This document shows positions 16,452 to 23,640 of a stretch of DNA of 28,349 nt, piece after piece; within the stretch, counting starts at the first letter, position 1, and every line of letters starts with the position of its first letter. The stretch lies in contig CAMQRG010000004.1 in the NCBI GenBank assembly GCA_947036475.1, positions 1 through 28,349 of the forward strand. The letters are read 5' to 3'. This stretch comes from an uncultured Clostridia bacterium. Lineage in GTDB: Bacteria > Bacillota > Clostridia > Lachnospirales > Anaerotignaceae. The notes below the pieces were generated by a model. That model searched no databases. It saw nothing but the letters and a program-made list of their open reading frames with translations, and was not told the origin of the DNA. Position numbers and translations under genes: made by a program.

Positions 16452-16524
16452 GGAAGTTTAGCTCAGCTGGGAGAGCATCTGCCTTACAAGCAGAGGGTCA
16501 CAGGTTCGAGCCCTGTAACTTCCA
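16452..16524 (+). tRNA. tRNA-Val (anticodon TAC)
   Basis: Acceptor GGAAGTT pairs with AACTTCC, discriminator A. The anticodon arm is TCTGC-CTTACAA-GCAGA, and the T-arm is ACAGGTTCGAGCCCTGT. Eight T follow, probably ending the tRNA transcript. Confidence 0.95.
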
Positions 16525-16585
16525 TTTTTTTTGCGCAAAATGCCGGAGACGGCTTTAAGGTATTTATGGCTGGGAGGGGAACGTG

Positions 16586-17491
16586 ATGAAAATTGACCGC
16601 CTGATAGGGATAACGATGCTTTTGCTCCAAAAGGGGAAAGTGACTGCGCCGGAACTTGCGGAGCGGTTCGAGGTTTCCAGAAGGACAATCAGCCGGGATA
16701 TCGAGGATATCTGCCGCGCGGGGATACCTCTGGTTACGGTGCAGGGATATGGCGGCGGCATTTCGATTGCTGAGGGTTACAGGGTCAATAAAGCGTTTCT
16801 GACAGAGGCGGAATTGCAGGCGGTTTTTGCAGGGCTGATGGGGCTGGACAGTGTATCAGAAAGGCCGTACAGTCAGGGGCTTCGGGAGAAACTTTCTGGC
16901 AGGGAAACCGCCGCGCAGGAGGTATTCCTGATAGACCTTGCTTCGTTTTACCGTGTGCCGCTGACGGAAAAAATAGAGCGTATCCGGCGGGCAATCCTTG
17001 GGCGGCAGAGGATTGCCTTCCGTTATTTTTATGAAAAAGGCGAATCTGCGCGCACAATAGAGCCGTACAGGCTGGTGTTTCAGTGGTCGGCATGGTATGT
17101 GTTTGGATACTGTATGGAGCGGAAGGATTTCCGGCTGTTCAAGCTGAACAGACTTTGGAATTTGGAGGTTTTGGCGGAGGAATTTTCGCCGCGGGAACTG
17201 CAAGAGGACAGCTTAGTGTTTTCCGGAAGGTTTGCGGCAGGAAATTACCATCTGAAAGCGGTTTTTGCGGCAAGTGAAAAATACCGGCTGGTGGAGGAAT
17301 ATGGCCTGGATTGCTGGACGATGCTGGAGGACGGGAGGCTTCTGCTGGAGCGGGATTTTGCCAGTTACAGCAATATGCGGGACTGGGTATTGCAGTTTGG
17401 GGATAAAGCAGTTGTGCTGGAGCCGAAAGGACTGCGGGCGGAAATTATGTATCAGGCGGAAAATATTTTGCGGAATTACCGCGAAACATGA
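16586..17491 (+). CDS. WYL-domain transcriptional regulator
   Basis: A 301-residue regulator of the DeoR-type HTH plus WYL family. The N-terminal winged HTH is clear (LAERFEVSRRTISRDIEDI), followed by a beta-hairpin with YGGGISIAEGY. The WYL domain spans about residues 135-215 (IAFRYFYEKGESARTIEPYR, WYVFGYC, FKLNRL), and a WCX-like C-terminal domain follows. The ATG at 16586 is six bases after GGAGGGG; a GTG just before it is closer to the ribosome site. WYL domains sense small ligands or nucleic acids; the target genes here are unknown, with the downstream Cys-rich protein as a candidate. Confidence 0.92.
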   Translation: MKIDRLIGITMLLLQKGKVTAPELAERFEVSRRTISRDIEDICRAGIPLVTVQGYGGGISIAEGYRVNKAFLTEAELQAVFAGLMGLDSVSERPYSQGLREKLSGRETAAQEVFLIDLASFYRVPLTEKIERIRRAILGRQRIAFRYFYEKGESARTIEPYRLVFQWSAWYVFGYCMERKDFRLFKLNRLWNLEVLAEEFSPRELQEDSLVFSGRFAAGNYHLKAVFAASEKYRLVEEYGLDCWTMLEDGRLLLERDFASYSNMRDWVLQFGDKAVVLEPKGLRAEIMYQAENILRNYRET

Positions 17492-17555
17492 CGGTACGCT
17501 GTCCGGTTCCTTTGGGTATACTTTCAGGGAATACTTTCAAAAAGGAGCGATGGTT

Positions 17556-17816
17556 ATGGTTGAATCAAGATGCGGGTTATTGTGCGGCGAATGTGCATAT
17601 CGGGAACAGATGGGCTGCCCGGACTGCGTACATATGGACAAACCGTTTTGGGGTGAGAGCTGTCCTGTGAAAGACTGCTGTGAAGGGAAAGGGCTGGCGC
17701 ATTGCGGTGTCTGCGGAGAGTTCCCATGTGCTCTGCTGGAACAGTTTGCTTATGATGCGGAGCAGGGGGACGACGGCAGACGGATTGAGCAGTGCCGCAT
17801 CTGGGCGAAAGAATAA
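17556..17816 (+). CDS. Small Cys-rich protein, DUF3795-type
   Basis: An 86-residue cytoplasmic protein with CGLLCGECAYREQMGCPDC, then CPVKDCC and CGVCGEFPC. These repeated Cys pairs match the DUF3795 pattern and suggest metal (Zn or Fe-S) binding; the function is unknown. The ATG at 17556 is eight bases after GGAG; another ATG at 17550 lies only two bases from it, so I prefer 17556. The open frame extends far upstream over the WYL gene, but that part is shadow. It lies 64 bases downstream of the WYL regulator and may be in one operon with it. Confidence 0.85.
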   Translation: MVESRCGLLCGECAYREQMGCPDCVHMDKPFWGESCPVKDCCEGKGLAHCGVCGEFPCALLEQFAYDAEQGDDGRRIEQCRIWAKE

Positions 17817-17827
17817 GAAAAAAGAGA

Positions 17828-17898
17828 AGCCTGCCGCCAGCGTCTGACCTGAAAAAGAGAAGCTGTTTTCTTAAGTCAGGCCGCTTTTGGGAGCGGAG
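17828..17898 (+). repeat. Second 3'-element, copy 2
   Basis: Begins just after the stop of the Cys-rich gene. CTGACCTGAAAAAGAGAAG pairs imperfectly with CTGTTTTCTTAAGTCAG, followed by GGCCGCTTTTGGGAGCGG. It resembles 14880-14984 and may be a terminator-like 3' unit. Confidence 0.5.
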
Positions 17899-17953
17899 TT
17901 TTCATGTCCTTTTACAGATTTTCAGGAAAAATTTTCTTTTTTGCAAAAATATC

Positions 17954-17982
17954 TTTACGAACCTCTCGAAAAGGGATAAAAT
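17954..17982 (+). promoter_or_regulatory. Promoter of the macrodomain gene
   Basis: TTTACG at 17954-17959, a 17-base spacer and TAAAAT at 17977-17982. Confidence 0.6.
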
Positions 17983-18023
17983 GGGGACAAGGACTTTCAT
18001 TCCAAAGATAGGGGGTTGAGGTT

Positions 18024-18542
18024 ATGGAACGTTTTTCTATCACAAAAGGAGATATTGTAAAAGCGAAAACAGACGCAATCGTCAATGCGGCGAATACATC
18101 TCTGCTGGGCGGCGGCGGCGTGGACGGTGCGATTCACCGCGCCGCAGGACCGGAGCTTTTGGCGGAATGTGAAACGCTGGGGGGCTGCCGGACGGGCGAT
18201 GCGAAGATTACGAAGGGCTATAAGCTGAAAGCAAAATACGTCATTCATACGCCGGGTCCGGTCTGGCGTGGCGGTAAATGGGCGGAAGAAGAACTTTTGG
18301 CGGAGTGCTATAAAAACTGTCTGCGTCTTGCGGCGGAGTATGGTGTAAAGACGATTGCGTTCCCCTCTATCAGCACAGGGGTGTACCGTTTCCCTGTGAA
18401 GCTGGCGGCGCAGATTGCTGTGCGGGAGATTCTGGCGTTTCTGCGGGAAAATACGGAAATCGAACAGGTGACAATGGTCTGCTTCGATGAAAATACCCAG
18501 CAGGCGTATGAGGAAGCTCTGGAGGAGCAGCTCTCGGAATAA
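18024..18542 (+). CDS. Macrodomain protein (YmdB-like ADP-ribose hydrolase)
   Basis: A stand-alone macrodomain of 172 residues. The ADP-ribose-binding motifs are DAIVNAANTSLLGGGGVDGA (about 18-35, with IHRAAG after it) and FPSISTGVYRFP. Members of this group hydrolyse O-acetyl-ADP-ribose or remove ADP-ribose from protein side chains (family knowledge). A TTGAGG-type ribosome site precedes the ATG. It has its own promoter and a strong terminator, so it is monocistronic. Confidence 0.95.
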   Translation: MERFSITKGDIVKAKTDAIVNAANTSLLGGGGVDGAIHRAAGPELLAECETLGGCRTGDAKITKGYKLKAKYVIHTPGPVWRGGKWAEEELLAECYKNCLRLAAEYGVKTIAFPSISTGVYRFPVKLAAQIAVREILAFLRENTEIEQVTMVCFDENTQQAYEEALEEQLSE

Positions 18543-18567
18543 ATATGGTTTATAATATTGCGGCATA

Positions 18568-18612
18568 ACAAAAAGCGGCAGAGCCTTATCAGAAGGTTCT
18601 GCCGCTTTTTGT
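18568..18612. terminator. Bidirectional terminator
   Basis: AAAAAGCGGCAGA and TCTGCCGCTTTTT form a 13-bp stem with A-run before and T-run after. It can serve both the macrodomain gene and the convergent 3D-domain gene, which ends at 18676. Confidence 0.93.
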
Positions 18613-18675
18613 GTGCCGTTCCCGTGTGATGACATTGCCATAAGGGGAAGGCTTTGCTTCGTGGTTGTTTTATTT

Positions 18676-19470
18676 TCAGGATAAAATATATACGGACAAA
18701 TTCTGTACGCCCCATTCCAGCGCGTCATCGGTTGATTCAAAGCAGACGTCTATACGGTGCCCGATAATCGCGCCGCCAGTATCCTCCGCAATGGCTACAC
18801 CGTAGCCTGGAATATATACCGTAGTGCCGAACGGGATAACGCTGGGGTCTACCGCGATGGTGCCATGGCCGGCCACTGTGCCTGTCGCGGTGATGCCTGT
18901 GCAGCCCGGGTCAGAAGGCGTATAAGCCGTTACGCGTGCGTTAATCGCCCTTGAGAATGACATGCCGTCAATGATGCCGGTAGAGCCTACCTCGATGATT
19001 TCGTCCTGTGGTGCAACAAGGACTTTTTCCTCAATAAATTCTGAGTCAATCAGTTCATCACCATGATAAGTTTCCTTGTTGACAATGGACATCTGTCCAT
19101 TTACGCCCTTCTGAACCACGCGGGATTCGCCGATTTTCATGCTGAGGGTCGGCCGCCGTATGGTGTCATAAGGCATTGTTTCCACGTTTGCAACGATTTT
19201 TTCCGTAACTGAGGTCAGGGAAATGGTCATCATGCTTTCAACGGGATCGTCCTCATCTGCGTCCTCCAGAAAATAATCTGTGCCAATAACGTTTTCCAGT
19301 TCCTCCAGCAGTGCGCCGACGGTCGTCTGTTCCGTAGAAACCATATGGGGTACGCTGTCAACATTTACGATGACAGGCTGTGTGTTCATGTTGCTGTAAG
19401 CCGATGCTGTTCCGCAGCCGATTACCAATATAAATACCACGATAGCAAATACTCTAAGATGCGTTTTCAT
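18676..19470 (-). CDS. 3D-domain cell-wall protein with DUF348/G5-like regions (YabE-like)
   Basis: An exported or membrane-anchored protein of 264 residues. Residues 1-25 form an N-terminal hydrophobic signal or anchor (VFAIVVFILVIGCGTASAYS). A DUF348-like ubiquitin-type region follows (about 30-75), then a G5-like segment ending EEKVLVAPQDEIIEVGS, then the C-terminal 3D domain with its three conserved Asp in TIAVDPSVIPFG, AEDTGGAI and GHRIDVCF. The 3D fold is shared with MltA-type lytic transglycosylases; YabE and Rpf/Sps-like proteins remodel peptidoglycan during growth or germination (family knowledge). The AAGGAGG ribosome site lies directly against a stem-loop and can be masked by an upstream CCTCCT, described separately. 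Confidence 0.92.
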   Translation of the reverse strand: MKTHLRVFAIVVFILVIGCGTASAYSNMNTQPVIVNVDSVPHMVSTEQTTVGALLEELENVIGTDYFLEDADEDDPVESMMTISLTSVTEKIVANVETMPYDTIRRPTLSMKIGESRVVQKGVNGQMSIVNKETYHGDELIDSEFIEEKVLVAPQDEIIEVGSTGIIDGMSFSRAINARVTAYTPSDPGCTGITATGTVAGHGTIAVDPSVIPFGTTVYIPGYGVAIAEDTGGAIIGHRIDVCFESTDDALEWGVQNLSVYILS

Positions 19471-19475
19471 TTTTT

Positions 19476-19528
19476 CCTCCTTGAACGGCGCCCTTCCAGT
19501 GGGAAATAAAGCAGGAGGCGTGCCGTTC
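19476..19528 (-). promoter_or_regulatory. Ribosome site and anti-SD hairpin of the 3D gene
   Basis: On the RNA, GAACGGC (19522-19528) pairs with GCCGTTC (19483-19489), immediately followed by AGGAGG (19476-19481). A CCTCCT inside the hairpin (19513-19518) is complementary to that AGGAGG. Two alternative folds, one exposing and one hiding the ribosome site, are therefore possible. Confidence 0.4.
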
Positions 19529-19682
19529 CTCTTGTGATAAGATGATAGACATTAGATTATGCCTTGTTCCGCCCGAAGGTTTCGGGGTGGATTCGCAGTC
19601 GTATTTACACGGGGAGTCGTCACTTCCGCATACATTGTTTTTTTCAAAACAAACTGCAAAAATAAAGATATTGGATATACCG

Positions 19683-19730
19683 AAAAAAAACAGCCCCTGA
19701 TGTAATGCGTGATGCAAAAACGGACAGGGG
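19683..19730 (-). terminator. Terminator in the 3D-gene leader
   Basis: On the minus strand CCCCTG and CAGGGG enclose a 25-base loop, followed by CTG and eight T. It lies about 215 bases before the 3D start codon and about 55 bases after the start of a new promoter's transcript, so it may end a short RNA or act as an attenuator. Confidence 0.6.
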
Positions 19731-19783
19731 GGAGGGCAGACCCTCCGGAATCTTCGGTATGTTCGATACCTTTACCCTTTACA
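19731..19783 (-). ncRNA. Short structured leader or small RNA
   Basis: Between the promoter at 19790-19818 and the terminator, the RNA can form GGTATCGAACATACC (19756-19770) and GGAGGG-TCTG-CCCTCC (19731-19746). After the terminator, CGGTAT (about 19677-19682) could pair with the ATACCG of the first hairpin. I do not recognise a known riboswitch; the c-di-AMP (ydaO-yuaA) core is not present. Confidence 0.4.
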
Positions 19784-19789
19784 GAGAGT

Positions 19790-19818
19790 ATATTAACACA
19801 TTTGTAACAATTATGCAA
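19790..19818 (-). promoter_or_regulatory. Promoter directly after tatD, reading toward the 3D gene
   Basis: On the minus strand TTGCAT (19813-19818), a 17-base spacer and TAATAT (19790-19795). It abuts the TatD stop codon. Confidence 0.6.
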
Positions 19819-20583
19819 CTAATTTTGCAGAAATAGACTTTTGGCATTTCTGGCAGCCGTTTCTGCGACAATTTCCGGCAAAATTCCCTTTATTTCGGCA
19901 ATTTTCTCCACAATATACCTGAGGTTGCGGGAATCGTTGCGCTTGCCGCGGTTGGGGTTCGGCGCAAGGTAAGGGCTGTCTGTTTCGATGAGTATTTTCT
20001 CCATCGGAATGCCCTCCACAACTTCTACCAGCTTTTTGGCGTTGGAAAACGTCACTACGCCGCCGATGCCGATATGGAAACCCATTTCCACATAATCCTG
20101 TGCCATCGGCAGAGCGCCGGAATAGCAGTGGATAACGCCCCGCCTGACAGCAGAGGATTCTATGATTTCAAAGGTTTCCTGCGCTGCGTCCCGCGAATGT
20201 ATGACAACGGGCATTTTGACATCTTCTGCCAGCCTCAGCTGCTGCCGGAACCAGAACCTTTGCAGTTCCCGCGGGTTAAAATCATAATAATAGTCCAGGC
20301 CGATTTCGCCGATGGCAACGGCCCTTGGGTGTGCGCTGAGTTTTCTCAGCTTTTCAATGGTCTGAGAGTTCATTTCGCCCACTTCATGCGGGTGTACGCC
20401 GACGGAAGCATACACATACGGATATTTTTCGGCAAGACGGATACTCATTTCCGAGCTTTTCACATCGCAGCCGATATTGATAACAGTATCCACGCCGGAG
20501 GCGGGGAGAAGCGTGCTTAAAAGCTCCTCCCTGTCCTCGCGGAAACGTTTATCATCATAATGGGCATGGGATTCAAAATACAT
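19819..20583 (-). CDS. tatD: TatD family metal-dependent hydrolase
   Basis: A 254-residue TIM-barrel amidohydrolase, the usual TatD length. Metal ligands are recognisable in order: FESHAHYD (H6, H8), GEIGLDYYYD, VVIHSRDA, GVIHCYSG and IETDSPYLAP. Family members act as Mg-dependent 3'-5' DNases and RNases or D-aminoacyl-tRNA hydrolases. The start at 20583 gives the family's normal N-terminus; a longer frame overlapping metG adds 17 non-conserved residues. It follows metG by 13 bases, a common Firmicutes pairing, and is probably co-transcribed from the T-box-controlled promoter. Confidence 0.94.
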   Translation of the reverse strand: MYFESHAHYDDKRFREDREELLSTLLPASGVDTVINIGCDVKSSEMSIRLAEKYPYVYASVGVHPHEVGEMNSQTIEKLRKLSAHPRAVAIGEIGLDYYYDFNPRELQRFWFRQQLRLAEDVKMPVVIHSRDAAQETFEIIESSAVRRGVIHCYSGALPMAQDYVEMGFHIGIGGVVTFSNAKKLVEVVEGIPMEKILIETDSPYLAPNPNRGKRNDSRNLRYIVEKIAEIKGILPEIVAETAARNAKSLFLQN

Positions 20584-20596
20584 TTCCTGTATTCTC

Positions 20597-22567
20597 TCAG
20601 CTGATTTCGCTGCCGCTTGCGAAATCTTTATCATCTGTGGTGAGAACGCACAATTTGCCGTCTGCGTCCTCTGCGCACAATATCATACCGTTGGAGATTT
20701 CGCCCATCATTTTTCTGGGCTTGAGGTTATACGCTACGACTACGCGTTTGCCGACCAATGCGCCGGGGGCATAGCTGTCTTTTATGCCGGAGAAAATCAC
20801 ACGTTCCTCATCGCCGATTTTAACGATGTTGCGCAGCAGCTTGCGGGAGCCTTCCACTTCTTTGCTTTCCAGAACTTCGCCGACTTTCAGCTGTACCTTT
20901 GCAAAATCATCAATCGTAATTTCGGCAGGATATTTGGATTCTTCTTCCTTTTCTGCCGCTTTCTGCTGGTTTGCAACAGAAGTTGCCTGAGAAGCCTTGA
21001 TTGCTGCCTCGAGTTCGACCAGTTCTTTCTTCATGTCGATACGGGGGAAGAGTGTTTCACCCTTCTGCACAGAGAAAGTCGCGGGCATCAGGCCCCATGT
21101 TTTCGTGCTTTCCCATGCAGTCAGTTCACCTTCCGGAATACCCATCTGTGCCCAGATTTTTGCCGGAGTCAGCGGCATGAAAGGCTGTATCAGTATGGAA
21201 ACGATACGGATACTTTCTGCCACATGATAAAGTGCGTTGGCAAGTTCCGCTTTCTTTTCGGGGTCCTTGCAGAGTATCCAGGGCTGTGTTTCGTCAATAT
21301 ATTTGTTTGTGCGGCGAATCAGATTCCAGATTTCAACAAGTGCGTCGCTGAAGAACATGTGATCCATTTCGCGCTCCACATTGGGAATCACTGCCGCTGC
21401 CGTTGCTTTCAAATCCTCATCGAACGGGCTTGCTGCGCGTTCCGCCGGCAGTGTGCCGCCGAAATATTTTTCAATCATGCCGGCTGTGCGGGAAACAAGG
21501 TTGCCAAGGTCGTTCGCAAGGTCGGCGTTGATGCGCTGAATCAGGGCTTCGTTATTGAAATTGCCGTCCTGCCCGAATGCCACTTCACGCAGCAGGAAGT
21601 AACGCATTGCGTCCACACCGTAACGCTCTACCAGAGTATTCGGGTCGATAACATTGCCGACAGATTTGGACATCTTGCCGCCGTTGATAATCAGCCAGCC
21701 ATGCCCGAATACCTGTTTCGGCAGAGGCATGTCCAGAGCCATCAGCATAGCGGGCCAGATGATGGAATGGAACCGTACGATTTCCTTGCCTACAACGTGT
21801 ACATCTGCGGGCCAGTATTTCTGGTAGAGGCTGTCATCGTCGCTGCCCCAGCCCATAGCGGTGATATAGTTGGAAAGCGCGTCAATCCAGACATAAACGA
21901 TATGCCCGGGGTCAAATTCCACAGGAATGCCCCATTTGAAGGAGGTGCGGGAAACTGCAAGGTCTTCCAGACCAGGTTTCAGGAAGTTGCTGATCATTTC
22001 GTTCTGTCTGGTGTTTGGCTGCAAAAATTCCGGATTTTCCTCCATATATTTAATAATGCGGTCGCCGTATTTGGAAAGGCGGAAGAAATAGCTTTCTTCT
22101 TTCAAAAGTTCCACATCACGCCCGCAGTCGGGGCATTTGCCGTCTACCAGCTGGTGTTCTGTGAAGAAGGATTCGCAGGGAGTGCAGTACCAGCCTTCAT
22201 AGGAGCTTTTGTAAATGTCGCCCTTATCATAAAGCATTTTGAAAATTTTCTGTACGCCTTTTACATGGTAATCGTCAGTGGTACGAATGAATCTGTCATA
22301 GGAAATATGGAGAGTTTTCCAAAGTTCCTTGATGCCTAAAACAATTTTGTCGGTATATTCCTTGGGTGTCATGCCCTGGCTAGTGGCGATGCGCTCAATT
22401 TTCTGGCCGTGTTCGTCCGTACCTGTCAGGAACATAACATCATAACCGCGCAGACGTTTGTAGCGTGCCATGGTGTCCGTTGCAACGGTGCAGTAGGAAT
22501 GGCCGATATGCAGTTTGTCGCTGGGGTAATAGATAGGTGTGGTGATATAGAATTTTTCCTGTGCCAA
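20597..22567 (-). CDS. metG: Methionyl-tRNA synthetase
   Basis: Charges tRNA-Met in the cytoplasm. The 656 residues show the class I signatures HIGH (20-23) and KMSKS (298-302, in GGKMSKSVGN). A zinc knuckle has the spacing CX2CX13CX2C (CTPCESF...KCPDC). The C-terminal tRNA-binding EMAP/Trbp111-type domain begins around residue 550 (TIDDFAKVQLKVGEVLESKE). The start is TTG at 22567, eight bases after AAAGGAG; an ATG seven codons earlier lies upstream of the ribosome site and would add MIKGEIR, so it is rejected. The gene is preceded by a methionine T-box. Confidence 0.97.
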   Translation of the reverse strand: MAQEKFYITTPIYYPSDKLHIGHSYCTVATDTMARYKRLRGYDVMFLTGTDEHGQKIERIATSQGMTPKEYTDKIVLGIKELWKTLHISYDRFIRTTDDYHVKGVQKIFKMLYDKGDIYKSSYEGWYCTPCESFFTEHQLVDGKCPDCGRDVELLKEESYFFRLSKYGDRIIKYMEENPEFLQPNTRQNEMISNFLKPGLEDLAVSRTSFKWGIPVEFDPGHIVYVWIDALSNYITAMGWGSDDDSLYQKYWPADVHVVGKEIVRFHSIIWPAMLMALDMPLPKQVFGHGWLIINGGKMSKSVGNVIDPNTLVERYGVDAMRYFLLREVAFGQDGNFNNEALIQRINADLANDLGNLVSRTAGMIEKYFGGTLPAERAASPFDEDLKATAAAVIPNVEREMDHMFFSDALVEIWNLIRRTNKYIDETQPWILCKDPEKKAELANALYHVAESIRIVSILIQPFMPLTPAKIWAQMGIPEGELTAWESTKTWGLMPATFSVQKGETLFPRIDMKKELVELEAAIKASQATSVANQQKAAEKEEESKYPAEITIDDFAKVQLKVGEVLESKEVEGSRKLLRNIVKIGDEERVIFSGIKDSYAPGALVGKRVVVAYNLKPRKMMGEISNGMILCAEDADGKLCVLTTDDKDFASGSEIS

Positions 22568-22630
22568 TCTTATCTCTCCTTTTATCATTATTATATTCTG
22601 GAATGGAAACAGGGCGGCAGCCGGAGAAAG

Positions 22631-22666
22631 AAAAAAGCCGTCCTTTGTATCATATACAAAGGACGG
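22631..22666 (-). terminator. T-box-regulated terminator of metG
   Basis: CCGTCCTTTGTAT and ATACAAAGGACGG form a 13-bp stem with a short loop, followed by CTTTTTT on the minus strand. It is the alternative to the T-box antiterminator. Confidence 0.95.
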
Positions 22667-22930
22667 ACAAACATCCGCGGTACCACCTTTTTTTGCCCCG
22701 TCCTCACAGAAGGGGCCTTTTTGGGTATGCGCTCTAAGGCGGGCATATCCTTACGCGGTAACGGGCGCAGCCGTCGCGGCCTAGCGTTGTGGGGAAAAAA
22801 ACAACGGTCGGGGCGAAGCTCCAAGGCCATTTTCAGCGGCGTTCCCGCGCCTCTTTCCAGCATACCGAGGCTCTCTGGGGCAGGCTTCTGCCGCGTACTT
22901 TCCTTTTCACAGCCATTATTTCATCATTAT
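22631..22930 (-). promoter_or_regulatory. T-box leader (methionine-specific) of metG
   Basis: The T-box core GGTGGTACCGCGG lies at 22675-22687, directly before the terminator. Stem I carries the AGAGAG motif (CCCAGAGAGCC) and ends in a specifier loop CTGAAAATGGCC, in which ATG at 22828-22830 is the methionine codon. Uncharged tRNA-Met binding should stabilise the antiterminator and switch on metG and, probably, tatD. Confidence 0.95.
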
Positions 22931-22937
22931 CATTTGC

Positions 22938-22967
22938 ATTTTACACTATATTTCCGTCCGGTGTCAA
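22938..22967 (-). promoter_or_regulatory. Promoter of the metG T-box transcript
   Basis: Minus-strand TTGACA (22962-22967), an 18-base spacer and TAAAAT (22938-22943). Confidence 0.85.
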
Positions 22968-22982
22968 CGGGAAAGGGGAAAA

Positions 22983-23046
22983 AACTTGAAAGACCTTGGG
23001 GGCTTTGCCCCCAATACCCCCACAAGTGCTTTCAGCCCTTGACCCG
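22983..23046 (-). repeat. GC-rich hairpin repeat, inverted copy
   Basis: Read on the minus strand, the layout is GGGTCAAGGGC, a spacer, GGGGGTATTGGGGGC and AAAGCCCCCAAGGTCTTTC, matching the core of the two direct copies at 23141 and 23514. It can fold GGGGGC-AAA-GCCCCC. A separate palindrome, TAACCGC...GCGGTTA, lies at 23051-23072. Confidence 0.7.
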
Positions 23047-23140
23047 TTTGTAACCGCACATATGCGCGGTTAATGAGAGAGGAAGGGCTCTGAAACCGTA
23101 TTCTAAAAGTTTTAGTTGCCGGGCTTTTGTTCTTCAAGTA

Positions 23141-23230
23141 TTTCCGCGCCCAGACGTAGTCTGAGTGCAAAGAAGGGTCAAGGGGCGGGCCCCTTGCAGG
23201 GGTGTTGGGGACGGCGTCCCCAAGATCTTC
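23141..23230 (+). repeat. GC-rich hairpin repeat, direct copy 1
   Basis: About 90 bases, roughly 92% identical to 23514-23603 by my hand alignment (about seven differences including one indel). Hairpins in order: CAGAC-GTA-GTCTG, GGGGC-GGGCCCC and GGGGAC-GGC-GTCCCC. It lies directly downstream of the small XRE gene. Confidence 0.88.
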
Positions 23231-23236
23231 AAATCT

Positions 23237-23479
23237 TTATCTTTCTTTCAGAAGTTCGTCATAGGAGGTTTGGAGGGCGTTACGAATGGCGCAAAGCTGA
23301 GAGGCGTAGACATGCTGTATGCCGCGTTCGATTTTGACAAGGGATTCCCGTGTCAGGGTTACGCCCTGCAGCTGGACCATACACACCAGTTCTGTTTGAC
23401 CAATGCCTTTTGCCAGACGTATTTCGCGGATATTCTGTCCGATGGGGATACTTTTGTCCTGCTTGATTTTGGAATCCAT
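23237..23479 (-). CDS. Small XRE-family HTH protein
   Basis: An 80-residue protein that is almost entirely one Cro/C1-type helix-turn-helix: IGQNIREIRLAKGIGQTELV, then GVTLTRESLVKIERG and LCAIRNALQTSYDELL. It probably binds DNA as a dimer; the target is unknown. The ATG at 23479 follows GGAGG; a longer open frame would run into the upstream repeat and has no support. The gene is bracketed by two 90-base direct repeats and has no neighbour in an operon, which hints at a small acquired or mobile unit. Confidence 0.85.
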   Translation of the reverse strand: MDSKIKQDKSIPIGQNIREIRLAKGIGQTELVCMVQLQGVTLTRESLVKIERGIQHVYASQLCAIRNALQTSYDELLKER

Positions 23480-23513
23480 ATGTTTTCCTCCGAAACTGTT
23501 TTTGCCCTTCCTT

Positions 23514-23603
23514 TTTCCGCGCCCAGACGTAGTCTGGGTGCAAAAAGGGTCAAGGGGCAAGCCCCTTGCAGGGGTATTGGGGACAGCGTCCCCAAGGTCT
23601 TTC
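23514..23603 (+). repeat. GC-rich hairpin repeat, direct copy 2
   Basis: Second copy of the 90-base element, upstream of the XRE gene. Differences from copy 1 inside GGGGCAAGCCCC fall in the loop, so the hairpin is preserved. Confidence 0.88.
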
Positions 23604-23616
23604 GCTCTTAAAAACT

Positions 23617-23640
23617 AAAAAAGGACGGGGAAAACTCCCC
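23617..23640 (-). terminator. Intrinsic terminator of the 23.6-24.0 kb transcript
   Basis: On the minus strand CGGGGA-GTTT-TCCCCG followed by TCCTTTTTT. A second hairpin, CAGATTATCCCTGATAATCTG, lies just before it (23646-23666). Confidence 0.85.

Noticed and set aside
17265..17555. Long N-terminal extension of the DUF3795-type protein over the WYL gene
   Set aside because: It overlaps the WYL coding region in another frame, and a good ribosome site lies just before the ATG at 17556.
19561..19640. c-di-AMP (ydaO-yuaA) riboswitch before the 3D gene
   Set aside because: Expected from gene type, and short matches such as GCGAATCC appear, but the conserved GGGGAACC and GGGGTGAAT core blocks are not present on the coding strand.
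22983..23603. CRISPR array
   Set aside because: The repeats are about 90 bases, contain several hairpins, occur in mixed orientation and are irregularly spaced, with no short uniform spacers and no cas genes.
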